A stretch of 64,000 bases of DNA, from the NCBI RefSeq assembly GCF_000742135.1, contig NZ_KN046818.1, positions 2,028,600 to 2,092,599 of the forward strand, read 5' to 3'. This document shows, one piece after another, positions 45,914 to 55,931 of the stretch (positions within the stretch are counted from its first letter, which is position 1; the number at the start of each line of letters is the position of its first letter). Under the pieces are notes generated by a model that saw only the letters and a program-made list of their open reading frames with translations, was not told where the DNA came from and ran no database searches. The translations under genes were made by a program, and so were the position numbers. The DNA is from Klebsiella pneumoniae. Its GTDB lineage: Bacteria; Pseudomonadota; Gammaproteobacteria; Enterobacterales; Enterobacteriaceae.

Positions 45914-46414
45914 TCACCACAAACTGAGGCTGAAAGCGCCGGGGGCGAGCAGCAGAAGCGGCCACAGCAGACCGGAGCTGACGTTAGCCAGCTGAAACGA
46001 CCACAGCGGCAGACTGCTGGCGCCGCTAACGAAGGGCAGCGTAGCCCTCAGGGGAGAGAGAAAGCGGCTGAAAAAGATAGCCCACGGGCCATAGCGCTGA
46101 AAGAAGAGGCGGCTGCGGGCCAGACGCTCGGCGGTCAGCCAGCGTAGATGGGTGAGGCGATGACGGTAGCGAATGCCCAGCCGCTACGATAGCCAGAATC
46201 CGCCGATGGCGCCGAGGCTGGCGCTGGACCACATTAACAGGAAATGTCCGAGGCTGGCGGAAGCGAATGTTCCCAGCAGCAGCAGGCCGGAGGTGCCGGG
46301 GATTGCCAGCGAGACCAATGCGCAGGATTTAGTGAAGGTAAGCAGAAAAACAATCAGCAATACCCATGGATAGTGGTCCTGTGCGCTCTCTATGAGCGAG
46401 ATAATTAACGACAC
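45914..46414 (-). pseudogene. DedA-family membrane protein with amber codon
   Basis: The frame from ATG 46414 runs 76 codons (MSLIISLIESAQDHYPWVLL onward), meets TAG at 46184-46186, and continues in the same frame as RLGIRYRHRLTHLRWLTAER through FFQRYGPWAIFFSRFLSPLR to TGA at 45914. The whole is 166 residues and fits the DedA/SNARE-associated family, which includes lipid flippases. A Tyr codon changed to TAG explains it best. Without readthrough the conserved arginine-rich core is lost. Confidence 0.75.
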
Positions 46415-46620
46415 CGCCTCTCCCGCAAGCTATTCCCGTCTGGCTGGAGTGTGGCAGGGGCGACTTAAACAACAGTTAAATGATAATGGCCGAACGTCGC
46501 GCCGCGAGTCCGGCTGGCAACTATGCTTTAACAGGCCGTAAACTTTCACTCAGTGGTCGAACGTGTCACAATGGACGCCTTTCGGCTTTTACTTATGTTG
46601 AATCAGGATATTAACTGCCC

Positions 46621-49260
46621 ATGAAGGGTAAATATAAAGCCGCCATCGCGCTGGTGTTAGTTCTGGTGTTATTGCCGCTAACCCTGCTGTTGACGCTAAC
46701 CCACTCGGTGCCGACGCTGGCGGGCATCTGGCTGCCCGTGGGCACGCGTATCTCTTTGCAGGAGAGCCCGCGCCTGACGCGGTCGGCCCTGCTGATCCCC
46801 GATCTGCGTTATCTGGTGGGCGACTGTGAAATCGCCCGGGTGACCGATGCCCGTCTCTCGCGTCCCAGCCGCTGGCGGCTGCATATTGGCCAGCTGGAGA
46901 TCAACAGCGCCTGCCTGAGCAAACTGCCGGCCAGCGATCCCTCTCCCGGTTCACCGCGCACGCTTGCCGAATGGCAATCGATGTTGCCCTATAGCTGGTT
47001 AACCATTGACAATCTGCGGCTGTCGCCGTGGGAGAAATGGCAGGGGCGGCTGGTAATGTCATTAACGCCTGCGCAGCAGGATATCGGCTTTGCCGGGAAG
47101 GAACTGAGTCTGCAGGCGCGCCTGCGCGGCCAGGCGCTCACCGTCAGCCAGTTCAGCGCCCGGCTGACTGACGATCAGCCGCCGGTGAAGCTGGTGGGGA
47201 CCTTCCATCTGCCGCTGGTGCCGGATGGTCTGCCGGTCGACGGCCAGATGCAGGGCACCTTCGAATTCCCGCAGACTGCGGAATGGATCGATGCTGAGCT
47301 CGAGTGGCAGCACAATCGCGGCCAGCTGCTGGTCACCCCGCGGGGTGAGGTAGAGCCTATTCTGGACCTGCCGTGGGAGATCACTCCGGAGCGGATCACC
47401 ATCAGCGACGGCCGTTGGCGCACCCGTTACGAGGCGTATCCGCTGCGCGGGCGGGTGGCGCTGTCGGTGGGTAACTGGCAGCAGGGCACCGAACAGATGA
47501 TCGTCAGCGGTCGCCTGAATGTTCTCACCGAGGGGCATGCCGGGAAGGGCAATGCGGTACTGAATATTGGTCCGGGCAAGCTGAGCATGGATAACAGCGA
47601 TCTGCCGCTGCGGCTCACCGGCGAGGCCAAGCTGGGGGAGATGATACTATACGCGGCGCTGCCGGCTCAGCTCAGCGGGCCGCTGATCAGCCCGCAGCTG
47701 GCTTTTCACCCCGGTGCGTTGCTGCGCTCGCGCGGGCGGGTGATCGACGCGCTGAATATTGACGAAATCCGCTGGCCGCTGGCCGGGGTTAAGGTCACTC
47801 AGCAGGGCGTCGATGGCCGCCTGCAGGCGATCCTTCGCGCCCATGAGCAGCAGATGGGCGACTTTACGCTGCATCTGGACGGTCAGGCGAGCGATTTTCT
47901 GCCCGACAGCGGCCGCTGGCAGTGGCGCTACTGGGGCGAGGGACATTTTACCCCGATGCAGGCGCGCTGGGATGTGAAGGGCAGCGGGGAGTGGCGCGAC
48001 AATGCTATTACCCTGAGCAGCCTCTCCACCGGCTTCGATAAGCTTGAGTACGGCACAATGCGGGTCAGCACCCCGCGTCTGACCCTCGAGCAGCCGATCC
48101 GCTGGCTGCGCGATGCTGAGCATCCGCGGTTGACCGGCGCGCTGTCGCTGGACGCCGCCAAAACCACCTTCTCCGGCGGCAGCTATCTCCCGGCCTCAAC
48201 GCTGAAATTCGCCCTCGACGGTCGGGACCCGACGTGGTTCCAGTTCACCGGCGCCCTGCATGCCGAGGCTATCGGTCCGGTGCGTCTGTCCGGGCGCTGG
48301 GATGGCGAACGGCTGCGCGGCCAGGCGTGGTGGCCAAAACAGTCGCTAACGGTGTTCCAGCCGCTGGTGCCGCCGGACTGGAAGATGAACCTGCGCGAAG
48401 GCAGTCTCTACGCGCAGGTGGCCTTCTCGGCGGCAGCCGGGCAGGGATTTGAGGCGGGCGGCCATGGCGTCCTGAAGGGCGGCAGCGCCTGGATGCCGGA
48501 TAACCAGATCAACGGCGTCGACTTCGTCCTGCCGTTCCGCTTCAGCGACGGTCACTGGCAGCTGGGCATCCGCCGCCCGGTCTCCCTGCGCATTGGCGAA
48601 ATCGTCAACCAAGTCACCGCGCGTAATCTGACGGCGGACCTGCAGGGCACCTGGCCGTGGAGCGAGGCCAATCCGCTGCAGCTCAGCGACGTCAGCGTCG
48701 ATCTGTTAGGCGGGAAACTGACGTTGCTGCAGCTGCGTATGCCGCAGCGCGACCCGGCGTTGATCCGCCTGCAGCATATCTCCAGCAGCGAACTGACCAG
48801 CGCCGTCAAGGTGAAACAGTTCGCCATGTCCGGCGCGGTGAGCGGCGCGCTGCCGCTGTGGCTGGAGAATAATCAATGGATCATCCACGACGGCTGGCTG
48901 CGCAATGACGGACCGATGACCCTGCGGCTGGATAAAGACACCGCCGATGCGCTGGTGGCGGATAACGTCTCCGCCGGGGCGGCGATTAACTGGCTGCGCT
49001 ATATGGAAATCTCCCGCTCGTGGACGCAGATTAACCTCGATAATCTGGGCGTGTTGACGCTTAAGGCCAGCATCAACGGCACCAGCCGGGTGGAAGGGAA
49101 AAGCAGTACCGTGCATTTAAACTACGCTCATGAAGAGAATATTTTCGACCTGTGGCGCAGTTTGCGCTTCGGCGACAATTTACAGGCGTGGCTCGAGCAG
49201 AATGCTACGCTGCCCGTACGGCGCTGTACGGACGGTAAGACATGTAAGGAACCTAAATGA
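46621..49260 (+). CDS. ydbH: AsmA-like lipid transport protein YdbH
   Basis: The product is 879 residues with one N-terminal membrane helix (about 8-28) and a long beta-rich periplasmic body of the AsmA-like (DUF3971/YdbH) type. With TamB and YhdP, YdbH is one of three partly redundant bridges moving phospholipid between inner and outer membranes in E. coli. It ends in an ATGA overlap with ynbE, whose product partners it at the outer membrane. Length matches E. coli YdbH. Confidence 0.93.
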   Translation: MKGKYKAAIALVLVLVLLPLTLLLTLTHSVPTLAGIWLPVGTRISLQESPRLTRSALLIPDLRYLVGDCEIARVTDARLSRPSRWRLHIGQLEINSACLSKLPASDPSPGSPRTLAEWQSMLPYSWLTIDNLRLSPWEKWQGRLVMSLTPAQQDIGFAGKELSLQARLRGQALTVSQFSARLTDDQPPVKLVGTFHLPLVPDGLPVDGQMQGTFEFPQTAEWIDAELEWQHNRGQLLVTPRGEVEPILDLPWEITPERITISDGRWRTRYEAYPLRGRVALSVGNWQQGTEQMIVSGRLNVLTEGHAGKGNAVLNIGPGKLSMDNSDLPLRLTGEAKLGEMILYAALPAQLSGPLISPQLAFHPGALLRSRGRVIDALNIDEIRWPLAGVKVTQQGVDGRLQAILRAHEQQMGDFTLHLDGQASDFLPDSGRWQWRYWGEGHFTPMQARWDVKGSGEWRDNAITLSSLSTGFDKLEYGTMRVSTPRLTLEQPIRWLRDAEHPRLTGALSLDAAKTTFSGGSYLPASTLKFALDGRDPTWFQFTGALHAEAIGPVRLSGRWDGERLRGQAWWPKQSLTVFQPLVPPDWKMNLREGSLYAQVAFSAAAGQGFEAGGHGVLKGGSAWMPDNQINGVDFVLPFRFSDGHWQLGIRRPVSLRIGEIVNQVTARNLTADLQGTWPWSEANPLQLSDVSVDLLGGKLTLLQLRMPQRDPALIRLQHISSSELTSAVKVKQFAMSGAVSGALPLWLENNQWIIHDGWLRNDGPMTLRLDKDTADALVADNVSAGAAINWLRYMEISRSWTQINLDNLGVLTLKASINGTSRVEGKSSTVHLNYAHEENIFDLWRSLRFGDNLQAWLEQNATLPVRRCTDGKTCKEPK

Positions 49261-49442
49261 AGAAGCTGTTACTGGCCATGGCGGCGTCGATGCTGCTCGC
49301 CGGCTGTACGCCGCGCATCGAAATCGCGGCGTCGAAAGAGCCCATCACCATCAATATGAATGTCAAAATTGAGCATGAGATCCATATCAAGGTCGATAAG
49401 GATGTGGAAAACCTGCTCAAATCCCGCAGCGATTTGTTCTGA
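49257..49442 (+). CDS. ynbE: Lipoprotein YnbE, partner of YdbH
   Basis: The product is 61 residues with lipobox MLLAGC (Cys 17) and the short conserved part TPRIEIAASKEPITINMNVK. In E. coli YnbE assembles with YdbH to complete the intermembrane bridge. Start ATG overlaps the ydbH stop. Confidence 0.92.
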   Translation: MKKLLLAMAASMLLAGCTPRIEIAASKEPITINMNVKIEHEIHIKVDKDVENLLKSRSDLF

Positions 49443-49449
49443 GGCGACG

Positions 49450-49773
49450 ATGAGAAAACGACTGTTAACCGCGGCGCTGACGCTGGCTTTACTCAGCGCG
49501 CCCGCGCTGGCGTTGACCCTGAGCGAAGCGCGCCAGCAGGGACGAGTGGGGGAGACGCTGAACGGCTATCTCGCGCCGCTGCGTCAGGATAAAGAGACGC
49601 TGGCGCTGGTAAAGCAGATTAACGCCGCGCGCAGCGAAAGCTACCAGCAGCTGGCGGATGACAACAATCTGCCGGTGGATGAAGTGGCGAAAATGGCCGG
49701 GCAGAAGCTGGTGGCCCGCGCGCAGCCCGGGGAGTACGTCCAGGGATTGAACGGCCAGTGGCTGCGCAAATAA
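49450..49773 (+). CDS. ydbL: Periplasmic protein YdbL (DUF1318)
   Basis: The product is 107 residues from ATG 49450, 7 bases after ynbE; a longer overlapping frame from 49360 is rejected. A signal peptide (cleavage near PALA-LTL) is followed by the DUF1318 domain (LSEARQQGRVGETLNGYL). In E. coli YdbL modulates YdbH-YnbE assembly as a chaperone-like factor. Third gene of the ydbH operon. Confidence 0.92.
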   Translation: MRKRLLTAALTLALLSAPALALTLSEARQQGRVGETLNGYLAPLRQDKETLALVKQINAARSESYQQLADDNNLPVDEVAKMAGQKLVARAQPGEYVQGLNGQWLRK

Positions 49774-50676
49774 TTAGCGACAGCGCTTGCGGTATTCCCC
49801 CGGGGTGACGCCAAAGCGCTGCTTAAAGGCGGTGGAGAAATGGCTGTGGTCGCTGAAGCCCCAGCGGTAGCCGATCCCCGCCAGCTTTTCATCGTCATGG
49901 ACGTTCTGTAACGCCTGGGCACACAGATCCAACCGCCGGTTCTTAATATACTGCGCCACCACCAGCCCCTGGTCGGCAAACAGCCGGTACAGGCTGCGTA
50001 CCGACATGCCCGTCTCGCTGGCCAGCCACTCCGGACGCAGATGCTCCGACTGAATGGACGCATCGATTAACGCAATAATCTTCTGAAACTGCTTTTCCCG
50101 CCGGGAAGGGGCAGGATCGCGCTGATGCAGCACCGGGCGCAACAGGCAGGCGATCGCCTCCAGCGCGGCTTCGCTCTCGCTGGCGGAGAGCGTCGTGCCG
50201 CCCATGCTTTCCAGCAGCAGTCGCTGGCTGAGCTGGACCATTGGCAGAGATTTGTCCAGCCGGCAGGCGGTAGTGATGTCCCCTGTGGGCGCCACCCGCT
50301 GGCGCGGCAGCAGCAGCGAGGCCTGACGTGAGGTCTGCTGCCAGACGATGGAGCATGGGCGGGCGGCGTCGATTAACGTGATATCGCCTGCCGCCAGCGT
50401 CACCTGGCGATCGTCCTGTTCGATGATGGCTTCGCCGGCGAGCTGAAACACGGTATAGAACCAGGCGTCGTTATCGCGTTTTATCTCATTGCGCGTGCGG
50501 TAGAGATTGACGCCGGCGGCGGTGACGGTACTGACCTTGAGGCTGCCGGCGTAGCGGGCGTCAATCTCGCCGTGGAAACTCTCCTTCAGCGGCCGGGCGG
50601 CGAAATGGCCGCAGACCTGATTGATCGTCGCCAGCCAGCGCTGATATGCCAGCCCCCCCTCTGCCGTGGTCATCAT
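49774..50676 (-). CDS. feaR: AraC-family activator FeaR
   Basis: The product is 300 residues from ATG 50676, preceded by GGAGAAGGGCGA; an upstream in-frame start at 50736 is rejected. The N-terminal cupin-like region carries the FeaR stretch NDAWFYTVFQLAGEAIIEQD and the C-terminal AraC domain has two helix-turn-helix motifs (LRPEWLASETGMSVRSLYR, WGFSDHSHFSTAFKQRFG). FeaR activates feaB and tynA for use of phenylethylamine-type amines. It is divergent from feaB. Confidence 0.93.
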   Translation of the reverse strand: MMTTAEGGLAYQRWLATINQVCGHFAARPLKESFHGEIDARYAGSLKVSTVTAAGVNLYRTRNEIKRDNDAWFYTVFQLAGEAIIEQDDRQVTLAAGDITLIDAARPCSIVWQQTSRQASLLLPRQRVAPTGDITTACRLDKSLPMVQLSQRLLLESMGGTTLSASESEAALEAIACLLRPVLHQRDPAPSRREKQFQKIIALIDASIQSEHLRPEWLASETGMSVRSLYRLFADQGLVVAQYIKNRRLDLCAQALQNVHDDEKLAGIGYRWGFSDHSHFSTAFKQRFGVTPGEYRKRCR

Positions 50677-50911
50677 TCGCCCTTCTCCTGTAATAACAAT
50701 GTTTCCGCATTGTTGCATTTGTGTCGCCTCAGGCAAGGGCGCGATGGCGGGTATATGAAAGAACTATTACCCGCGGCACATTTCTGCGAGGGCAGACGAC
50801 GGAATTGCGGCGACTGTCACAGCGGCGCAAACGAATGTCACAGAGAAAAAAGCGCCAACCGCCAACCAGACATAGACTGAAAGCACTATCCGCGATGAAT
50901 AAGGAAAGGGT

Positions 50912-52411
50912 ATGTCCACCTCACAGATAGCGCTGCTTGCCAGCGTCCAGCAGTTTTTAGACCGTCAGCATGGCCTGTATATCGACGGCGCCCCCTGCGC
51001 CGCGCAGAGCGAAAACCGGTTAACCGTCTGGGATCCGGCCACCGGGCAGGCGATTGCCACCACCGCCGACGCCAGCCCGGCGGATGTCGACCGGGCGGTG
51101 ATGTCCGCCTGGCGCGCTTTTGTAGATCGCCGCTGGGCCGGGCGCACCCCGGCTGACCGTGAACGCATCCTGCTGCGTTTTGCCGATCTGGTGGAGCAGC
51201 ACGGCGAAGAGCTGGCGCAACTGGAAACCCTCGAGCAGGGGAAATCCATTGCCATTTCCCGCGCCTTTGAGGTCGGCTGCACCCTGAACTGGATGCGCTA
51301 CACCGCGGGGCTGACCACCAAGATCAGCGGCCGGACGCTGGACGTTTCGATCCCGTTCCCGCAAGGGGCGCGTTACCAGGCGTGGACCAAAAAAGAGCCG
51401 GTCGGGGTGGTGGCGGGCATCGTCCCGTGGAATTTCCCGCTGATGATCGGCATGTGGAAGGTCATGCCGGCCCTGGCGGCGGGCTGTTCGATAGTCATCA
51501 AACCCTCGGAAACCACCCCGCTGACCCTGCTGCGGGTGGCGGAGCTGGCGACCCAGGCGGGCATTCCTGACGGGGTGTTCAACGTGGTCACCGGCAGCGG
51601 CGCCGGCTGCGGCGCGGCGCTGACCGCCCATCCGCAGGTGGCGAAGGTTAGCTTTACCGGCTCGACGGCGACCGGGAAACAGATTGCCCGCGTGGCTGCC
51701 GACCGCCTGACCCGCGTGACGCTGGAGCTGGGTGGCAAGAATCCGGCGATTGTGCTCAAAGACGCCGACCCCCAGTGGGTTATTGAGGGGCTGATGACCG
51801 GAAGCTTCCTCAATCAGGGGCAGGTCTGCGCCGCCAGCTCGCGGATCTACATCGAAGCGCCGCTGTTTGACACCCTGGTCAGCGGCTTCGAGCAGGCGGT
51901 GAAATCGCTGCAGGTGGGGCCGGGGATGCAGGAGACGGCGCAGATCAACCCGGTGGTCTCCCGGGCCCACTGCGACAAGGTGGCGGCCTACCTCGAAGAG
52001 GCTCGCCAGCAGAAGGCAGAGCTTATCAGCGGCAGCGCCGGACCAGATGCGGGAGGGTACTATATTCCGCCGACGCTGGTGGTAAACCCCGACGCCGGAC
52101 TGCGTCTCAGCCGTGAGGAGGTTTTTGGCCCGGTGGTGAACCTGGTGCGAGTGGCCGATGGCGAGGAGGCGCTGCGCCTGGCCAACGACAGCGATTTTGG
52201 TCTGACCGCCAGCGTCTGGACCCGCGATCTGACCCAGGCCCTGAACTACACCGACCGTCTGCAGGCGGGAACGGTATGGGTCAACAGCCATACCCTGATT
52301 GACGCCAACCTGCCTTTCGGCGGCATGAAGCAGTCTGGTACCGGCCGCGATTTCGGCCCTGACTGGCTCGACGGCTGGTGCGAAACCAAATCCGTCTGCG
52401 TGCGCTACTAG
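50912..52411 (+). CDS. feaB: Phenylacetaldehyde dehydrogenase FeaB
   Basis: The product is 499 residues of the NAD-dependent aldehyde dehydrogenase family. The general base Glu lies in [14 protein letters not shown] near residue 271 and the nucleophile Cys in [11 protein letters not shown] near 305. It oxidises phenylacetaldehyde from aromatic amines to phenylacetate. ATG 50912 follows AAGGAAAGG. The amine oxidase gene tynA, adjacent in E. coli, is not beside it here. Confidence 0.92.
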   Translation: MSTSQIALLASVQQFLDRQHGLYIDGAPCAAQSENRLTVWDPATGQAIATTADASPADVDRAVMSAWRAFVDRRWAGRTPADRERILLRFADLVEQHGEELAQLETLEQGKSIAISRAFEVGCTLNWMRYTAGLTTKISGRTLDVSIPFPQGARYQAWTKKEPVGVVAGIVPWNFPLMIGMWKVMPALAAGCSIVIKPSETTPLTLLRVAELATQAGIPDGVFNVVTGSGAGCGAALTAHPQVAKVSFTGSTATGKQIARVAADRLTRVTLELGGKNPAIVLKDADPQWVIEGLMTGSFLNQGQVCAASSRIYIEAPLFDTLVSGFEQAVKSLQVGPGMQETAQINPVVSRAHCDKVAAYLEEARQQKAELISGSAGPDAGGYYIPPTLVVNPDAGLRLSREEVFGPVVNLVRVADGEEALRLANDSDFGLTASVWTRDLTQALNYTDRLQAGTVWVNSHTLIDANLPFGGMKQSGTGRDFGPDWLDGWCETKSVCVRY

Positions 52412-52534
52412 CCCTCCGTCGGGGAAGGCGAAAGGCTTTCCCGACGCGCCCCTTGCCGACTTCCGGTCTTTCTCGCTACTGTGGAGGGCAATCTTTGCCT
52501 AATCTGGGCGGTGAATCATCAGGAGGTCTTCGGC

Positions 52535-53425
52535 ATGACAGCATTTCCTAAGGTTGCGCTAATTGGTCCCGGCGCCATCGGCACCACGATTGCCGCCGCC
52601 CTGTTTGAGAGGGGGAGGGCGCCGATGGTCTGCGGGCGTACCGCCCATTCGGCGCTGGTGCTGCGCACTGACGAGGGTGAGATCGTGGTGCCCGGCCCGG
52701 TGCACACCGACCCGATGGCGATATCCGCCCCCTTCGACCTGGTCTTTGTCGCGGTGAAAACCACCCAGACGGAGGCCATCGCCCCCTGGCTGACGGCCCT
52801 GTGTTCCCCTGACACCGTGGTGTGCGTGCTGCAAAACGGCGTTGAGCAGCGCCAGCAGTTTGCCCCCTTGACCGGCGGCGCGACGGTGCTGCCGTCGGTG
52901 GTCTGGTTCCCGGCGCAGCGCGATGCCGATGCCTCTGTCTGGCTGCGTGCCACGCCGCGCCTGACGCTGCCGGATCTGCCGGGGGCAGAGCGAGTGCAGC
53001 AGGCGCTGGCGGGAACCCGCTGCGCGGTGGACCTGGCGGCTGATTTTACCACCGTTGCCTGGCGCAAACTGTTGCAGAACGCGGTTGCCGGACTGATGGT
53101 GCTGACCGGACGACGCGCCGGGATGTTCGCCCGGGAGGACATCACTGCCCTCGGACTGGCTTATCTGCGCGAATGCCTGCAGGTGGCGCGGGCGGAAGGG
53201 GCCGCCCTGAGCGACAGCGTGTCGGAGGAGATTATCGCCGGCTTTCATCGGGCGCCTGCCGACTTAAGCACCTCTATTCTGATCGATCGCCTCAATGGCC
53301 GACCGCTGGAGTGGGATATTCGTAACGGCGTGGTGCAGCGTCGCGGGCGTCAGCACGGCATTCCGACGCCGCTCAGCGATATCATCGTGCCGCTGCTGGC
53401 GGCGGCCAGCGACGGCCCGGGCTGA
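52535..53425 (+). CDS. PanE/ApbA-family ketoacid reductase
   Basis: The product is 296 residues from ATG 52535 after AGGAGG. Motifs are GPGAIGTTIAAALFERGR (NADP), VLQNGVEQ, the catalytic-type Lys in AWRKLLQNAVAGL, and C-terminal DRLNGRPLEWDIRNG. It is a 2-dehydropantoate 2-reductase relative; panE proper lies elsewhere, so the substrate is probably another 2-oxoacid. It converges with the aldolase gene of the accessory locus. Confidence 0.8.
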   Translation: MTAFPKVALIGPGAIGTTIAAALFERGRAPMVCGRTAHSALVLRTDEGEIVVPGPVHTDPMAISAPFDLVFVAVKTTQTEAIAPWLTALCSPDTVVCVLQNGVEQRQQFAPLTGGATVLPSVVWFPAQRDADASVWLRATPRLTLPDLPGAERVQQALAGTRCAVDLAADFTTVAWRKLLQNAVAGLMVLTGRRAGMFAREDITALGLAYLRECLQVARAEGAALSDSVSEEIIAGFHRAPADLSTSILIDRLNGRPLEWDIRNGVVQRRGRQHGIPTPLSDIIVPLLAAASDGPG

Positions 53426-53442
53426 CCCGGGCTGGCGCGGGG

Positions 53443-54174
53443 TTAGTCCACCAGCGAGGGATCGAGGTCGATCATCAACTGCTTCATCTCGGCAAAGTGC
53501 TGCCTGGAGAAATCGGCAATCTTCTCCCAGTCCTGGGCGGTTTTTTCCGCCACCGCGTCTGACAGCACCTTCAGCGGCTGGCCGGTTGACCAGGCGGTGA
53601 TCAGGATCTGACAGGCGCGCTCCAGGGTCCAGATATCGTCGAACGCTTCGCCGATGTTCGGGGCGGTCACCAGCACCCCATGGTTGCCCATCAGCAGACG
53701 GCGTTTATCTGCCAGCAGCCCCGCCAGCCGGGCGCCTTCTGCCGCGGTGTCCGCCATCCCGCCGTACAGGGTATCGACGGCGACCCGGTTAAAATAGCGG
53801 GCCGTGTTCTGGTCGATGGGCAGGATCTGCGGCGTCGCCAGACAGGCGAGGCTGGTGGTGTACACCGGGTGCAGATGCAGCACCACCCGCACGTCGGGCA
53901 GTCGCTGATGGATCTGCCCGTGGATGGCCCACGCGGTGGCATCGACGTCAGGGCGCGCGGCGCAACGTTCATCATCGGCGTTCAGCACCAGCAGATCGCT
54001 GGCGCGGATGCGCGAAAAGTGTTTCCACTTCGGGTTGAGTAAAAACGTTTTCCCGTCAGCGGAGAGCGCGGCGCTGAAATGGTTGGCCACCGCCTCATGC
54101 ATGCCGAGATGGGCAATGATGCGAAAGGTGGCCGCCAGGTCGATGCGGATCTGCTCTTCATCGGAATCGCGCAT
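53443..54174 (-). CDS. Class II aldolase/adducin-family protein
   Basis: The product is 243 residues. ATG 54174 has GGAG at 8 bases and is favoured over ATG 54180, which overlaps the upstream stop. Zinc-binding histidines are visible in VVLHLHPV and in the GNHG motif. Family members are aldolases, epimerases or decarboxylases of small hydroxyacids and sugar phosphates. It ends the leftward arm of the accessory locus, right after the ABC binding-protein gene. Confidence 0.8.
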   Translation of the reverse strand: MRDSDEEQIRIDLAATFRIIAHLGMHEAVANHFSAALSADGKTFLLNPKWKHFSRIRASDLLVLNADDERCAARPDVDATAWAIHGQIHQRLPDVRVVLHLHPVYTTSLACLATPQILPIDQNTARYFNRVAVDTLYGGMADTAAEGARLAGLLADKRRLLMGNHGVLVTAPNIGEAFDDIWTLERACQILITAWSTGQPLKVLSDAVAEKTAQDWEKIADFSRQHFAEMKQLMIDLDPSLVD

Positions 54175-54179
54175 GGGCA

Positions 54180-55010
54180 TTACTCCGCTTTCGGCATCAG
54201 GGTCTGCAGATCCTCTTCCGTCGGCGCCTGGAAGTGATATTTCTTCAGCAGGGCGGCATATTCCGGCGTCGCGCTGTATTTTTTCAGCGCCTCTTCGAGG
54301 GCGTTTTTCACCTCCATGTTGCCTTTTTTAACGCCAAAGCCGTTCAGCACCGGATAGATCAGCGTGTCAGAGGAGATAACCACCCGGTTGCCCAGCTTTT
54401 CCACCACCCCGCGCGCCACGGCGGCGTCGGTGATCTGCGCATCCACTGCGCGCGACAGCAGCGCCTGGGTGGTCTGCGGGTCGGTGGTATAGACGCTCAA
54501 CGCAATTGGCTTCAGCCCTTTCTTCACGCAGTAGTCGGCGGAAAGCTTCTGCAACTGCGCCAGCCACGAGGTGGCGCCCATCGAGCCGATTTTATGCCCG
54601 CAGAAGTCTTCCGGCGTCTTAGGCTGGTAGTCGCTCCCTTTGCGGGCGAGGATCGCCTCCCCGCTTTTCAGGTACGGCACCATGTCGATCACCTTCAGGC
54701 GCTCGGCGGTAATGTACATCGACGAGTTGGTGATATCGAAGCGCCCGCCCTGCAGCCCGGGGATCAGGTTGGGGAAGCGGGTATCGATATTCACTGCTTC
54801 ACGGCCCATGCTCTTCGCTAGGCCGTTGAGCAGTTCAATATCAAACCCCGCCGGCTTATTGTTCTCCATGTACTCGTAAGGGAAAAAGGTCATGTCCGAA
54901 CCAGCGGTGATCTTACCGCTTTGCTGGAAGGCCAGCGCGTTCAGGGATGTCAGAGCCCCCACTGCGCAGAGCAGCAGAGCCAGCGGGCGTGGTGCGAAAA
55001 AGCGTGTCAT
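54180..55010 (-). CDS. Polar amino-acid-type ABC binding protein
   Basis: The product is 276 residues with signal peptide (cleavage near LNALA-FQQSG) and a solute-binding type 3 fold (GSDMTFFPYEYMENNKPAGF, then DITNSSMYITAERLKVIDMV). GGAGG lies 4 bases before the ATG. It feeds the fused permease-ATPase encoded in the same operon. The family binds polar amino acids and opines; ligand unknown. Confidence 0.87.
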   Translation of the reverse strand: MTRFFAPRPLALLLCAVGALTSLNALAFQQSGKITAGSDMTFFPYEYMENNKPAGFDIELLNGLAKSMGREAVNIDTRFPNLIPGLQGGRFDITNSSMYITAERLKVIDMVPYLKSGEAILARKGSDYQPKTPEDFCGHKIGSMGATSWLAQLQKLSADYCVKKGLKPIALSVYTTDPQTTQALLSRAVDAQITDAAVARGVVEKLGNRVVISSDTLIYPVLNGFGVKKGNMEVKNALEEALKKYSATPEYAALLKKYHFQAPTEEDLQTLMPKAE

Positions 55011-55033
55011 AAAACCTCCGGAGTGTGGGCGAA

Positions 55034-55905
55034 TTACATGCTGGCGCGATCGGTACCGGCCTGCTGAACAAAAAACGAAGCGCCGCGCGGCTTCTGCGGC
55101 AGGCGAAGCTGGTTATCGGTGCTGCGCACCAGACCGCTCTCTTCCCCGGCCACCAGCTGGCCGGCATGGCGGCTCGGCAGCGGGTTTTCGCCGAAGGGCA
55201 GCGCATCCTCGGCGGCGTAGACGCTGATGAACAGGGTGCGCGGCAGGGCGGTCTCGTTGGGGCTGGAGGCGTGCAGCAGGCGGGTATGCATAAAGCAGAC
55301 CGAGCCGCCGGGCCAAAACAGGCCTGCGGCTGCTGGCAGTGCGTCGCCACCACCTCATCATCCACCGCCCCCGTGAAGCGCCCCTCCTGCCAGTGGGTCC
55401 ACAGCGGCCCCTGATGGCTGCCCGGCACCACGTTGAGCGGGCCATTCTCCGGCGTCACCTCGCTGACCATCAGCAGAGCGGTGATGATGTCGTCATTGCT
55501 GTGTGGGGTGAAGAGGAAATCCTGATGCCATTTCACCTCGGTGGCGGTGTGCGGCAGCTTGGAGTTAATTTTGCTGTGATGAAAGCGGGTGCCGCTGCCG
55601 CCGATCAACTGCGCGGCGATGGTAGCCATCCGCGAATTCAGCGCAGTATGGCGATAGGCCTCGGAGATCTCCGTCGGTGAGGCGACCCGGCGCAGCGACG
55701 GATGGTCGGGAGCATGGTCGCGTTCGATATCGAAACGTGGCCGCCCGTCGAGGGTTTCTCCCCACGCCGTCGCGTGGCGGCGGCTCTCCTCGACCCAGCC
55801 GTCGAAATCGCTCTGCAGGGCGGCGATGTCAGCGCTGGAAAGCACTTCTTCGACCACTAGAAAACCCTGCTGATGAAACTGATCAATTTGCCACTGCGCA
55901 ATCAT
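55034..55905 (-). pseudogene. PhyH-family dioxygenase with frameshift
   Basis: The frame from ATG 55905 gives a good phytanoyl-CoA-dioxygenase-like sequence with iron-binding HxD in VKWHQDFLF and ends its similarity at QPQACF. Coding then continues one frame over (WPGGSVCFMHTRLLHASSPN to QQAGTDRASM, stop at 55034), including the distal iron His. Restoring one T in the TTTT run at minus-strand 55317-55314 joins both into about 290 residues. The family are Fe(II)/2-oxoglutarate hydroxylases. A second PhyH gene is intact at 62588. Confidence 0.8.
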
Positions 55906-55931
55906 AGTTTTTCCTCTTCACGTTCCGATAG

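Noticed and set aside
51020..52291. 423-codon minus-strand open frame opposite feaB
   Set aside because: Low-complexity arginine- and glycine-rich translation without ribosome-binding site; feaB motifs are intact on the + strand.
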